Shown: positions 15,843 through 24,442 of the stretch, one piece after another
How the letters are laid out: the number at the start of each line of letters is the position of its first letter
Numbering within the stretch: position 1 is the stretch's first letter
Origin: an uncultured Lachnospiraceae bacterium
Lineage (GTDB): Bacteria > Bacillota > Clostridia > Lachnospirales > Lachnospiraceae
NCBI GenBank assembly: GCA_910579805.1
Contig: CAJTWM010000031.1
Location: 1 to 47,243 of the forward strand
Length of the DNA: 47,243 nt
Direction of reading: 5' to 3'
Translations under genes and position numbers: made by a program
The notes under the pieces: generated by a model
The model's database searches: none
The model's input: only the letters and a program-made list of their open reading frames with translations
Told to the model about the DNA's origin: nothing

Positions 15843-17875
15843 TAAGCTGTCACCATCCCTACAGATTGCAGTTCGACATTCGTTTCTACTTCATTATAGG
15901 AAACAACGATCAAATCTTTGAAATAATCCTCCGTCAGCCTTCTGAAATACATTCTTACGATCGGAGAAGTTATAATGATCGGATTTTTACCTAAATTCTC
16001 CAGCTTTTGTACCTCATTTCCGACCGACGACATAATGGCCTTGGTACGATCCGGATCAAGATTTAAATACGCTCCCTGCTCCGTCTGCTTGATACTTCCC
16101 ATGATTTCCTGTTCCACCTTAGGGTCTAACGTTACCACGCTGGTCGTTTCACTTCCTGCAAAATATTTGCTGGAAATGGCACGCCTTAAACTCTGGCGGA
16201 CATATTCGGTCAGAATATCCGTATCCCTCGTAGTCGGCGCATAATCTGCAAGCGTTTCAAATATCGTCAAAAGATCCCTGATGGAAATGCCTTCTTTTAA
16301 GAGGTTTTGGAGTACTTTCTGAATCTCGCCAAGACCCAGAAGCTTCGGCACCAGTTCTTCCACAAGAGACGGATTGGTCTCTTTTAAATTGCTTACAAGC
16401 TGCTGCACATCCTGCCTTGTGAGTAATTCCGATATGTACTGCCGGATCACCTCAGTCAGATGCGTAGCAATGATAGACGGCGGATCTACTACCGTATAAC
16501 CAAGACTTTCCGCACGTTCTCTCTGTCCCTCCGTGATCCAGATAGCCGGAAGGTGGAAAGAAGGTTCAAACGTCGGGATACCAGTAATCTCGTCCTCCAC
16601 AAAACCGGGATTCATCGCCATATAGTGGTCAAATAGAATCTCACCTTCACTGACCTGTATTCCTTTTATCTTTATAATATACTGATTCGGGTTCAATTGT
16701 ATATTATCACGCAGACGTATGATCGGAACGACGGTTCCCAATTCAAGCGCAATCTGCCTCCTGATCATAACGACCCGGTCTAGCAGATCGCCTCCCTGAT
16801 TCGCATCCGCCAACGGAATGATTCCGTATCCAAACTCCAGTTCTATCGGGTCTACCTGTAAAAGGCTGGTAACATTTTCAGGCTGCCGTATTTCTTCCGC
16901 CGCAGCTTCGTCCAAATCTACCTCCGCTTCTATATTGGAAGTTTCTATTGCTCCCGCAACAGATCTGCCAGTTAAAATAAAAGCCAGCCCCAGCGTTACA
17001 AAGAGAACCGTATTAAGAGGCGTCACGATTCCAAGTGCCAGAACCGTGGATCCTACGAGATACAGGACTTTAGGTACACCAAATAGCTGTCTGATCAGTA
17101 CGGTGCCAAAATCCGCATCCTTTGATCCCTTTGTTACAAGAATACCTGTAGACAGCGAAATAAGAAGCGATGGTATCTGGCTCACAAGTCCGTCACCGAT
17201 CGTTAAAATCGTATACTTATCCACTGCGTCGCCGATTTCCATACCGCCTCTTATCATACCCATTGCAATACCGCCGATAATATTTACGGCAGTAATAATG
17301 ATTCCGGCTATCGCATCTCCCTTTACATACTTTACGGCACCGTCCATGGAGCCGAAAAAAGATGCTTCCTGCTGGATCTTATCTCTTCGTATCTTTGCCT
17401 CCGCATCGGTAATGGCTCCCGTATTCAGATCCGCATCGATCGCCATCTGTTTACCGGGCATGGCATCCAATGTAAATCTTGCCGTTACTTCAGCCACACG
17501 CTCAGAACCTTTGTTAATGACCATGAACTGAATAATGATCAAAATAATAAATACAATGATACCGATCGTCAGATCGCCGCCGCCAACATATTGTCCGAAA
17601 GTCTTTACTACGTTTCCCGGCTCGCCGGTAGTCAGTATCAGCCTTGTGGATGATATGTTGAGCGCAATACGGAAAATCGTTGTAAACAGGAGGATTGTCG
17701 GAAAATAAGACAAGTCCAAAACTTCTTTTGAAAACATACATCCAAACATGATCGTAAATGCAACCGAAATATTGATAGCAAGAAAAGTATCCAACAGCCA
17801 TGGCGGAATCGGCACGATCAACATTACAAAAGCGGCAAGTACATACATTGCAACGCCGATATCTGCTTTTTTCAT
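15842..17875 (-). CDS. flhA: Flagellar export gate protein FlhA
   Basis: FlhA forms the nonameric ring of the flagellar type III export gate and couples export to proton flow. The first 330 residues hold about eight membrane segments with the FHIPEP-family block (GDLTIGIIVFIILIIIQF, GSERVAEVTARFTLDAMPGK then QMAIDADLN). The C-terminal cytoplasmic domain begins at about residue 340 and carries the conserved TVVDPPSIIATHLTEVI stretch. 677 residues, normal. The ATG follows GGAGGGAGAGT. flhB is about 66 bases upstream, the usual flhB-flhA order. Confidence 0.97.
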   Translation of the reverse strand: MKKADIGVAMYVLAAFVMLIVPIPPWLLDTFLAINISVAFTIMFGCMFSKEVLDLSYFPTILLFTTIFRIALNISSTRLILTTGEPGNVVKTFGQYVGGGDLTIGIIVFIILIIIQFMVINKGSERVAEVTARFTLDAMPGKQMAIDADLNTGAITDAEAKIRRDKIQQEASFFGSMDGAVKYVKGDAIAGIIITAVNIIGGIAMGMIRGGMEIGDAVDKYTILTIGDGLVSQIPSLLISLSTGILVTKGSKDADFGTVLIRQLFGVPKVLYLVGSTVLALGIVTPLNTVLFVTLGLAFILTGRSVAGAIETSNIEAEVDLDEAAAEEIRQPENVTSLLQVDPIELEFGYGIIPLADANQGGDLLDRVVMIRRQIALELGTVVPIIRLRDNIQLNPNQYIIKIKGIQVSEGEILFDHYMAMNPGFVEDEITGIPTFEPSFHLPAIWITEGQRERAESLGYTVVDPPSIIATHLTEVIRQYISELLTRQDVQQLVSNLKETNPSLVEELVPKLLGLGEIQKVLQNLLKEGISIRDLLTIFETLADYAPTTRDTDILTEYVRQSLRRAISSKYFAGSETTSVVTLDPKVEQEIMGSIKQTEQGAYLNLDPDRTKAIMSSVGNEVQKLENLGKNPIIITSPIVRMYFRRLTEDYFKDLIVVSYNEVETNVELQSVGMVTA

Positions 17876-17941
17876 ACTCTCTCCCTCCTTAAATATATCC
17901 TAATCATTTTATCATACCCTTATATATGATACAAGCAAATC

Positions 17942-19051
17942 CTACGCCCTGCCTTGTAAATGATATACAAAAGCAAGTACTTCCGCTACCGCCTGATATA
18001 GTTCCGGCGGAACAAGCTGCCCTACCTCTACATTTGCATAAAGCATCCTTGCCAACGGTTTATTTTCTACAATTTCAATATGATTTTCTTTTGCCGCCTC
18101 TTTAATCTTCTGCGCCAGATAATCCTCGCCCTTTGCAAGCACGATCGGCGCTTCATACTGCTCCGGATCATATTTGATCGCTACCGCGTAATGGGTCGGG
18201 TTCGTGATTACCACGTCCGCCTTCGGCAGATCCTGCATCATCCTCCTTTGGGATGCTTCCCTCATCCTTTGACGGATCTTACCTTTGATTTGCGGATCCC
18301 CTTCCTGCTGTTTGTACTCTTCCTTGATCTCTTGCTTACTCATCCGCATATCTTTGGCAAATTTGATCTTTTGATATGCATAATCCGCAAGTGCAATGAT
18401 CAAGTATACAAGCGCGATCCTAAGACCCATTTCAATGACCAGTTCTCCCGATAACTGTATCGCCTGCATAAGCGGCATGGAATATAAGTAAAAAATAGTT
18501 TCTTTCTTGCCGTTCAGATAGGAATAGGCTACATAAATCACTAATCCTATTTTAGCAATAGATTTTATTAATTCAACAATGGAATTTATGGAAATGATCC
18601 TTTTCATTCCACTGATTGGATTCAATTTATTAAATTTAGGTTTTAACGGTTTTCCCGTTACTTTCCATTTTACTTGAATATAATCGCTCAAAAACGAAAC
18701 CAAAAATCCTACTATGAACATAGGGGCTATGATGATCATGATCTGCACAAGTCCGTATTTCAAAACGGCAAAAAGCTCCCCTTCCGGTACTTGTCCGCCA
18801 TACATTTTGATTGCTTCAGGAATCCTTACATAAACCCCTGAAAACAACTGCAAAAACTCCGTCCCCATGGCGCCTACCCAGATCTTAAGCACAAGAAACA
18901 GAGCCAGCAGTCCCAAACAATTGGCAACCTCTCTGCTTTTTGCGACCTGTCCTTCATTTCTGGCATCGCTTAATTTCTTATCCGTAGCAGGCTCTGTTTT
19001 CTCACCGCCCTGCCCTTCTGCGAAGAACTGCAGGTTATATCTTAGTATCAC
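17942..19051 (-). CDS. flhB: Flagellar export switch protein FlhB
   Basis: FlhB controls substrate specificity switching of the export gate from rod/hook to filament proteins. It has an N-terminal KTEPATDKKLSDARNEGQVA motif and four membrane segments. The cytoplasmic domain carries the autocleavage site NPTH in ADVVITNPTHYAVAIKYDP. 369 residues. Its start overlaps the fliR stop by four bases (ATGA type), a strong sign of translational coupling; fliR and flhB are fused in some clostridia. Confidence 0.97.
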   Translation of the reverse strand: MILRYNLQFFAEGQGGEKTEPATDKKLSDARNEGQVAKSREVANCLGLLALFLVLKIWVGAMGTEFLQLFSGVYVRIPEAIKMYGGQVPEGELFAVLKYGLVQIMIIIAPMFIVGFLVSFLSDYIQVKWKVTGKPLKPKFNKLNPISGMKRIISINSIVELIKSIAKIGLVIYVAYSYLNGKKETIFYLYSMPLMQAIQLSGELVIEMGLRIALVYLIIALADYAYQKIKFAKDMRMSKQEIKEEYKQQEGDPQIKGKIRQRMREASQRRMMQDLPKADVVITNPTHYAVAIKYDPEQYEAPIVLAKGEDYLAQKIKEAAKENHIEIVENKPLARMLYANVEVGQLVPPELYQAVAEVLAFVYHLQGRA

Positions 19052-19854
19052 ATCATGCCCTCCACAAAAGCCACCATCATCCTTTTCATTTCCGTAAAAA
19101 TAAAATCCGCCGCACCGGGCAGCATACTTGATGTCAGAAATATGACCGCAAGTCCAACCAAAATTTTGATCTGCATACCGACGGAAAACATATTGAGCTG
19201 CGGGGATACTTTTGCAAGAATTCCCAAAATCACATTTAGAAGTAAAATCACGATAAAGACCGGCAAACAGATACGAAAGCCGATCACAACATAGTCATAC
19301 ATAAACTTAAGCATGGCGTTTAACAACGCCGTCTCATGAAAAACTGCCCCGTTTACCGGAATCAACGTATAAGTATCGGCAAGCGCTCTTAAAATAAAAC
19401 GGTACATCCCACTGGCAATCAGCATAAGCGTAATCACATATTGATAAAACACACCCGTAATACTTGTCTGCTCATTTGTAGTAGGGTCCAGCAACGTGGC
19501 CATAGCAAGGCCGATATCCATGTCCGTAATCTGCCCTGCCAGCGCTACAATACTGGTACAGATGTCGGCTCCAAAACCAATCAGCAGCCCTGTCACCGCC
19601 TCCTTCAGTACGATCATCGCATATCCTTCCACAGAATGATAAACGACCTCCGTGTGCGGCAGCATCATAAAGTACAATAGTACGGATACAAAAAAACCAA
19701 ATCCAATCTTTAAACGTCTGGGCGTATTATTCATACTGTAAAAAGGCGCAATATAAATAAAACAAGTCACCCTTGTAAAAATCAGCAAAAAATATTCTAG
19801 TTCTGCAATCGAAAAGGAATAATCTATCATAGTCAAAATCCATTCTTTAGGCAT
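19048..19854 (-). CDS. fliR: Flagellar export gate protein FliR
   Basis: FliR is a core membrane subunit of the export gate complex with FliP and FliQ. The 260-residue protein is almost entirely hydrophobic, with the family features FTRVTCFIYIAPFYS, TGLLIGFGADICTS and QLNMFSVGMQIKILVGL. The start is uncertain: ATG at 19854 or ATG at 19830 (MIDYSFSIAEL). Neither has a good ribosome binding site, which is unusual in this operon. The likely cause is the 322-base block of palindromic sequence inserted between fliQ and fliR, ending right at the gene start. Confidence 0.95.
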   Translation of the reverse strand: MPKEWILTMIDYSFSIAELEYFLLIFTRVTCFIYIAPFYSMNNTPRRLKIGFGFFVSVLLYFMMLPHTEVVYHSVEGYAMIVLKEAVTGLLIGFGADICTSIVALAGQITDMDIGLAMATLLDPTTNEQTSITGVFYQYVITLMLIASGMYRFILRALADTYTLIPVNGAVFHETALLNAMLKFMYDYVVIGFRICLPVFIVILLLNVILGILAKVSPQLNMFSVGMQIKILVGLAVIFLTSSMLPGAADFIFTEMKRMMVAFVEGMM

Positions 19855-19863
19855 TCAGGCATC

Positions 19864-19982
19864 TGGTGTACTGACACGTCTGCTTTCAGCTAAATGGCGC
19901 AGAATGAATTTTCAGTCTACAAAGCGGCAGACGTAAATTCAGGCATGTCGTTTAGCGAAATGTAGGCATATCAGTACACCTG
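19864..19982. repeat. Palindromic element B upstream of fliR, possible pseudoknot
   Basis: The ends form an inverted repeat: GGTGTACTGA (19866-19875) and TCAGTACACC (19971-19980), perfect over 10 bp and extended by a partly matching CTG/CAG. Inside, ACGTCTGC (19877-19884) pairs with GCAGACGT (19927-19934). Two more complementary pairs interleave with that stem on the transcribed strand: TTTCGCTAAA with TTTAGCTGAAA (one bulge), and TGAATTT with AAATTCA. If all form, the fold is a pseudoknot. No coding capacity is seen. A short hairpin (about 19983-19999, AACTGTA/TACAGTT) separates it from element A. Confidence 0.55.
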
Positions 19983-20016
19983 AACTGTATTGTACAGTTT
20001 CCTGCTAATCGGCACC

Positions 20017-20178
20017 AGTGTATTGTCTTGTTGATATTGGGCAAAACTACGCAGGATATTCGTTCACCTGCAAGGCAGATTTTCGACGGCGCAGCGGTGG
20101 CTACGACTAGAAAATCTAACGCCGCAGATAGGTAAATAAACAAGTAGGTCTGACTAATTATCAACGAGACAAAACACT
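20017..20178. mobile_element. 162-bp element A with 20-bp terminal inverted repeats (MITE-like)
   Basis: Ends at 20017-20036 and 20159-20178 are inverted repeats matching at 18 of 20 positions (AGTGTATTGTCTTGTTGA against the complement AGTGTTTTGTCTCGTTGA). The interior holds another stem, AGATTTTCG/GAAAATCT type, at about 20078-20117. It encodes nothing evident. The right end overlaps the fliQ stop codon (20177-20179). Small size, terminal repeats and lack of a gene fit a non-autonomous mobile element; no clear target duplication was found. A near copy of the outer end occurs at 45571-45590. Confidence 0.6.
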
Positions 20179-20446
20179 AGCTGATATAGAGGCTGAAATT
20201 CGACCACAATTCTACCATAAACTCTGTCATACTGTTAAGCATCCAATGTCCCAAAATCATAAGCGCAACAAAAACAGCGATTATTTTCGGTACAAAAGTA
20301 AGCGTCTGCTCCTGAATGGAAGTAACTGTCTGAAAGATACTGATGATCAGACCAATCACCAACGATACCAGCAGTACCGGTGACGATACTTTTATTATAA
20401 GAAATAATGCCCTTCCCGCAACTGCAGTCACGTCATCAATCGTCAT
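20177..20446 (-). CDS. fliQ: Flagellar export gate protein FliQ
   Basis: FliQ is a small two-helix membrane subunit of the export gate. The 89-residue protein beginning MTIDDVTAVAGRALFLIIK shows the family hallmarks SLVIGLIISIFQTVTSIQEQ and TLTFVPKIIAVF. The ATG at 20446 follows GGGAGAG, so the longer TTG frame from 20485 is rejected. The final codons and stop lie inside one end of the inserted palindromic element. The C-terminal few residues (SNFSLYIS) may therefore have been altered by the insertion. Confidence 0.95.
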   Translation of the reverse strand: MTIDDVTAVAGRALFLIIKVSSPVLLVSLVIGLIISIFQTVTSIQEQTLTFVPKIIAVFVALMILGHWMLNSMTEFMVELWSNFSLYIS

Positions 20447-20495
20447 ACTCTCTCCCATCTGCGCAACAATCACGCCCAACAACAAACTCCCTCAC

Positions 20496-21365
20496 TTAAT
20501 AGAAGGATTTTACCAAGCCTCCGATCACCAGATTCCATCCGTCTGCCAATAAGAACAACAAAATCTTGAACGGAAGAGAAACTGTAGTAGGCGGCAGCAT
20601 CATCATACCCATACTCATAAGTGTAGACGCCACTACCATATCAATAACAATAAACGGAATATAGATATAAAAGCCGATCGTAAAGGCTGCCCGCAGCTCG
20701 CTTACGATAAACGCCGGTATCAATGCCTGCGTAGGAACCGTATCCAGTGACTTGCCATCCCATTCCACGCCTGCGATTTCCATAAACATCCTTGCATCTT
20801 CTACCTGCGTCTGCGGATACATAAATTCCCTGATCGGAACGAGGGCTCTTTCAAAAGCCTCTTCCTGCGTAATCTCTCCTGCCTCGAAAGGTACGACAGC
20901 CGTCGTATTGATCTCCGTAATAACCGGACTCATAATGAAAAAAGTCAGAAACAAAGCTAACCCAATCAAAACTTGATTAGGCGGCGCTGTTTGTGTATTC
21001 AGTGCAGCCCTTGTAAAATGAAGAACGATGATAATTCTGGTAAACGCAGTCAGCATAATGATCAATGAAGGCGCAAGCGCGATCAAAGTAAGCGTTATCA
21101 ATATACGCAGCGTACCGTTTATCTGACCGTTTCCGTTATTATAGGTAACCCGTACCGAATTTGCAATATTCAATTCCTTTAGATCGTCAGCAGTTTCCGC
21201 GGAACCTGCTTCATCGATATACGTTCTGGTCTCTGTATCGCCGGTTAAATTGGAATCATAGTTTGATGCACGGACCTCTTTCACATCACTAAGACACAAT
21301 ATGCCTACTGTAAGCAGCAGGCATACTATCTTCACAATTTGTTTTCCGGAAAAAAATTTTTTCAT
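20496..21365 (-). CDS. fliP: Flagellar export gate protein FliP
   Basis: FliP forms the pentameric core of the export channel. A signal-peptide-like start (MKKFFSGKQIVKIVCLLLT) is followed by the family blocks IIMLTAFTRIIIVLHFTRAA, NQVLIGLALFLTFFIMSPV, FTIGFYIYIPFIVIDMVVAS and MGMMMLPPTTVSLPFKILLF. 289 residues, slightly long because of the N-terminal extension between signal sequence and core. It follows fliO by 14 bases and precedes fliQ by about 50. Confidence 0.97.
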   Translation of the reverse strand: MKKFFSGKQIVKIVCLLLTVGILCLSDVKEVRASNYDSNLTGDTETRTYIDEAGSAETADDLKELNIANSVRVTYNNGNGQINGTLRILITLTLIALAPSLIIMLTAFTRIIIVLHFTRAALNTQTAPPNQVLIGLALFLTFFIMSPVITEINTTAVVPFEAGEITQEEAFERALVPIREFMYPQTQVEDARMFMEIAGVEWDGKSLDTVPTQALIPAFIVSELRAAFTIGFYIYIPFIVIDMVVASTLMSMGMMMLPPTTVSLPFKILLFLLADGWNLVIGGLVKSFY

Positions 21366-21379
21366 ATGTCTCCAACCGC

Positions 21380-21766
21380 CTATTTATTATTTTTCAGGTC
21401 ATTTTCTTTTTCCAGAATATTTACATTCCTTGCCTTATCCAATATCTCCCGAAAGCCGCCGTAAGGCTTTTTGTCATGCTCCAGACTAAGCTGCTCTTTC
21501 GATAACTCGCAAAGCAATGTAACCGTATCTTTGCATACTGCAATTGCCAGATATTTTTCACCACACCTGACAATTTCAATATATTTGTTAGCCGTAAGCC
21601 TTGAAATCTCAATGATCTCAAAATTATTATTTACGGACCTCTCTTTTTGGTAATTAGCAATCCACCTTGTAGTCACATAAGTAACGGCAAGCACAAAGAT
21701 AAATATAATGACTACAGTCAGAAACTGAGCAGCAATATCCATGCTGCCCGTCTTCGCAATCGTCAT
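21380..21766 (-). CDS. fliO: Flagellar biosynthesis protein FliO
   Basis: FliO is a membrane accessory protein that stabilises FliP during export gate assembly. The 128-residue protein has one membrane helix (FLTVVIIFIFVLAVTYVTT). A cytoplasmic domain follows with IEISRLTANKYIEIVRCGEKYLA, cut here as EISRLTANKYIEIV and GEKYLAIAV, the FliO/FliZ family core. The ATG at 21766 overlaps the end of cheY by a few bases; a second ATG at 21742 is possible. The gene position between cheY and fliP is the standard Firmicutes order. Confidence 0.85.
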   Translation of the reverse strand: MTIAKTGSMDIAAQFLTVVIIFIFVLAVTYVTTRWIANYQKERSVNNNFEIIEISRLTANKYIEIVRCGEKYLAIAVCKDTVTLLCELSKEQLSLEHDKKPYGGFREILDKARNVNILEKENDLKNNK

Positions 21767-21768
21767 CT

Positions 21769-22131
21769 TTAGCCAACGACCTTCTGGACCGCCTCTAATA
21801 CACGGTCTGCCTGAAACGGCTTTACAATGAAATCTTTTGCCCCTGCCTGGATGGATTCGATAACCATTGCCTGCTGACCCATAGCGGAACACATAATGAT
21901 AAGCGCTGAAGGATCATTTTCCCTGATCTTCTTAAGTGCCTGAATACCGTCCATTTCCGGCATGGTAATATCCATAAGTACTAAATCCGGTTTCAACTCA
22001 TTGTATTTTTCGACTGCTCTTGCACCGTTTTCTGCCTCTCCGGCAACATTATAACCGTTTTTGGTTAAAATGTCTTTGATCATCATTCTCATAAAAGCTG
22101 CATCATCACAAATCAAAATATTTTTTGCCAT
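21769..22131 (-). CDS. cheY: Chemotaxis response regulator CheY
   Basis: CheY carries the phosphoryl signal from CheA to the motor switch. A single 120-residue receiver domain with acidic pair ILICDDAAFMR, phospho-acceptor Asp at about residue 54 (LVLMDITMPEMDG), the Ser of IIMCSAMGQQ and the Lys of DFIVKPFQ. It sits directly after fliY, whose product dephosphorylates CheY-P in Gram-positive bacteria. Confidence 0.95.
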   Translation of the reverse strand: MAKNILICDDAAFMRMMIKDILTKNGYNVAGEAENGARAVEKYNELKPDLVLMDITMPEMDGIQALKKIRENDPSALIIMCSAMGQQAMVIESIQAGAKDFIVKPFQADRVLEAVQKVVG

Positions 22132-22153
22132 GTCATATCACTCCTATTTACTC

Positions 22154-23416
22154 TTATTTTATAATTTCTGTTACTCTTATGGCAAAGCTTTCTTCAATTA
22201 CTACAACTTCGCCTTTTGCTACAAACTTGCCGTTTACAAGTACATCAATCGGTTCTCCGGCAATTTTGTCAAGTTCTATGATAGTACCTGGTGCAAAGTC
22301 TAATATATCAGAAATGTTCTTCCTCGTTCTGCCAAGCTCAACTGTCACTTCGAGCGGAACATCCATGATCAGATTCATATTCTCCTGACTTTGGAACGGA
22401 TTAAAATCATTCGAAAAGTTTTGGAACTGTACTGGCTGAATATTCATATTCTGCATTTGTGGTACTGCTCCCATCATCGGCATTCCCATCTGACCCATAT
22501 TCATCTGAGGCATTCCCATACCCATCTGCATATTCGGATTCATTGCCATGGAAGGATCCATCTGCGGCATCATCGGCGCTGCCTGCATAGATGCTGGTGC
22601 TGGTGCAGGTGCGGGCGAAGGTGCCGGCGCTGCCTGAGGCGCAGGTGCTGCCGGTGCGGGTGCAGGCGCGGGATCATTAATACCACCGCTTATAAATGTA
22701 TCATATAATGATTTTGCAAAATCAATCGGATACAACTGCATGATCCTGCTGTCAACCAAATCGTCAATCTGCATCCGGAAGACTACTTTAGCAAAAGTTC
22801 CTCCTAAGAAAGGCGATATCTCTTCACCTGATGAAAATTCCGTGACATCTATCAACGTCGCTTCTGGCGGGCTGATATCAATCATTGTACCTAACATTGT
22901 GGAAAGCGAAGTTGCCGCGGCACCCATCATTTGGTTCATCGCCTCGGAAATCGCACTCAAATGTAATTCCCCTAATTCACCGTCCGTATTGGTACCGTCA
23001 CCACCCATCATAAGATCGGTAATGACCTTTACATCATGCTCCTTTAACACTAAAATATTAGAACCGTCTAATCCCAACGTGTACTTAATCTGAATAAACA
23101 CACACGGTTTTTCATAATCGTCAATAACAGTCTGCCAATTTGCAAGCGCTACGGTCGGAGTGGTAATATTTACTTTCCTGCTGACCAAAGAATATAATGT
23201 AGTAGCTGAAGATCCCATGCTGATATTGGCAATTTCGCCAATCGCATCTTTTTCTTCTGCCGTAAGCAGGGACTCGTCAATATTTGCCCCATTACCATCG
23301 CTTTGGGTGCCGACTGTTACCGTGTCATCATCACTTTGTACATTATCTGCAGCACCATCTGAATCTACACCATTCAGAAGTGCGTTAATCTCATCTTGGG
23401 ATAACATTCCATCCAT
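22154..23416 (-). CDS. fliY: Flagellar switch protein and CheY-P phosphatase FliY
   Basis: FliY combines a CheY-P phosphatase with a FliN-type C-ring subunit. It begins MDGMLSQDEINALLNG, the CheY-P-binding type N-terminus shared with FliM. The CheC-like domain carries both phosphatase motifs, DAIGEIAN and SAISEAMN. Residues about 248-345 are a low-complexity linker of Pro-Ala repeats then Met/Gln/Pro/Asn-rich sequence. The C-terminal SpoA/FliN domain holds VPLEVTVELGRTRKNISDIL and IDVLVNGKFVAKGEVVV. 420 residues, longer than Bacillus FliY because of the linker. Confidence 0.95.
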   Translation of the reverse strand: MDGMLSQDEINALLNGVDSDGAADNVQSDDDTVTVGTQSDGNGANIDESLLTAEEKDAIGEIANISMGSSATTLYSLVSRKVNITTPTVALANWQTVIDDYEKPCVFIQIKYTLGLDGSNILVLKEHDVKVITDLMMGGDGTNTDGELGELHLSAISEAMNQMMGAAATSLSTMLGTMIDISPPEATLIDVTEFSSGEEISPFLGGTFAKVVFRMQIDDLVDSRIMQLYPIDFAKSLYDTFISGGINDPAPAPAPAAPAPQAAPAPSPAPAPAPASMQAAPMMPQMDPSMAMNPNMQMGMGMPQMNMGQMGMPMMGAVPQMQNMNIQPVQFQNFSNDFNPFQSQENMNLIMDVPLEVTVELGRTRKNISDILDFAPGTIIELDKIAGEPIDVLVNGKFVAKGEVVVIEESFAIRVTEIIK

Positions 23417-23420
23417 GTTC

Positions 23421-24401
23421 TTATTCCCCCTCTCTTATTACCGACGTGACCCTTGCGGCATATTTATCCTTGCTAGAGCCCGGAAGTGCGGTAAATTTTC
23501 TTATATTCCCAACATAAACTGATAATTCATCGTCTATTCTGGAATCTAATCTTATTATATCACCAACCTGAAGATTAATAAAGTCATTTACGGACACACT
23601 GCTCTTTCCAAGTACTGCCTTTACAGGAACCTCGACTCTCTTGATCAGAGCCTCCAAATATTCCTCGTAATTTTCTTCATCATTCTCCTGCATTGTAGAG
23701 AACCAGTACTTCGTATTCAGTTTATCCATTACGTCTTCCAGCGTAAAATACGGAAGACATATATTCATAAAACCTTCAACGTCACCAATCTTTACGTTTA
23801 GTGTTACAATCGCAATCATATCGCCCGGCGCTATTACCTGCGCGAACTGAGGATTTGTTTCGATCCTCTCCATGACCGGACTAATGTCCGCCACATTTTT
23901 CCATGGTTCCCGCATGAGCTGCATACACACGACCATGATACGTTCTATTATGATCAACTCTATTTCTGAGAAATCTCTGCTCTTTTCCAAAGGAACGCCC
24001 GAACCGCCAAGCATACGATCCAATATTGCAAACCCTAAATTTGTCGCCAACTCGAGGATCACTGTTCCTCCCAGCGGCTGGAAATTTACAACTCCCAGAA
24101 TTACCGGATTCGATAATGCATTTGTAAACTCCGAAAATGTTACTGCCTCTGAGCTGGCCACACTCACCTGAATATTCTTTCTTAAATATACCGGCAGGTT
24201 CGTGGATAACAGTCTTCCATAATGCTCATAAATAATTTCAAGTGTCCTTAAATGCTCTTTTGAAAACTTGGCCGGACGTTTGAAATCATAATTCTTGACT
24301 TGTTTTTCCTTGGACTCCTGCATTTGGTCCACATCTAACTCACCGGTACTGAGCGCTGCCAGCAAATTATCTATCTCACTTTGAGATAATACCTCGCCCA
24401 C
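23421..24401 (-). CDS. fliM: Flagellar motor switch protein FliM
   Basis: FliM is the C-ring protein that binds CheY-P and sets rotation direction. The start MGEVLSQSEIDNLLAALSTG is the conserved CheY-P-binding segment. The middle domain has GGTVILELATNLGFAILDRM with the GGSG turn, and the C-terminal SpoA domain has VPVKAVLGKSSVSVNDFI. The GTG at 24401 is chosen because GGAGG lies eight bases upstream; a GTG at 24410 overlaps that site. About 326 residues. Four bases separate it from fliY, and fliL is upstream. Confidence 0.96.
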   Translation of the reverse strand: MGEVLSQSEIDNLLAALSTGELDVDQMQESKEKQVKNYDFKRPAKFSKEHLRTLEIIYEHYGRLLSTNLPVYLRKNIQVSVASSEAVTFSEFTNALSNPVILGVVNFQPLGGTVILELATNLGFAILDRMLGGSGVPLEKSRDFSEIELIIIERIMVVCMQLMREPWKNVADISPVMERIETNPQFAQVIAPGDMIAIVTLNVKIGDVEGFMNICLPYFTLEDVMDKLNTKYWFSTMQENDEENYEEYLEALIKRVEVPVKAVLGKSSVSVNDFINLQVGDIIRLDSRIDDELSVYVGNIRKFTALPGSSKDKYAARVTSVIREGE

Positions 24402-24442
24402 GAATTCCACCTCCCTAATTTCTAATTTTTCAAGAGGTTACG

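Noticed and set aside
21769..21892. N-terminal extension of fliO into cheY
   Set aside because: The extra 42 residues are cheY read in another frame, with Arg/Gly/His-rich nonsense sequence; the ATG at 21766 begins recognisable FliO sequence.
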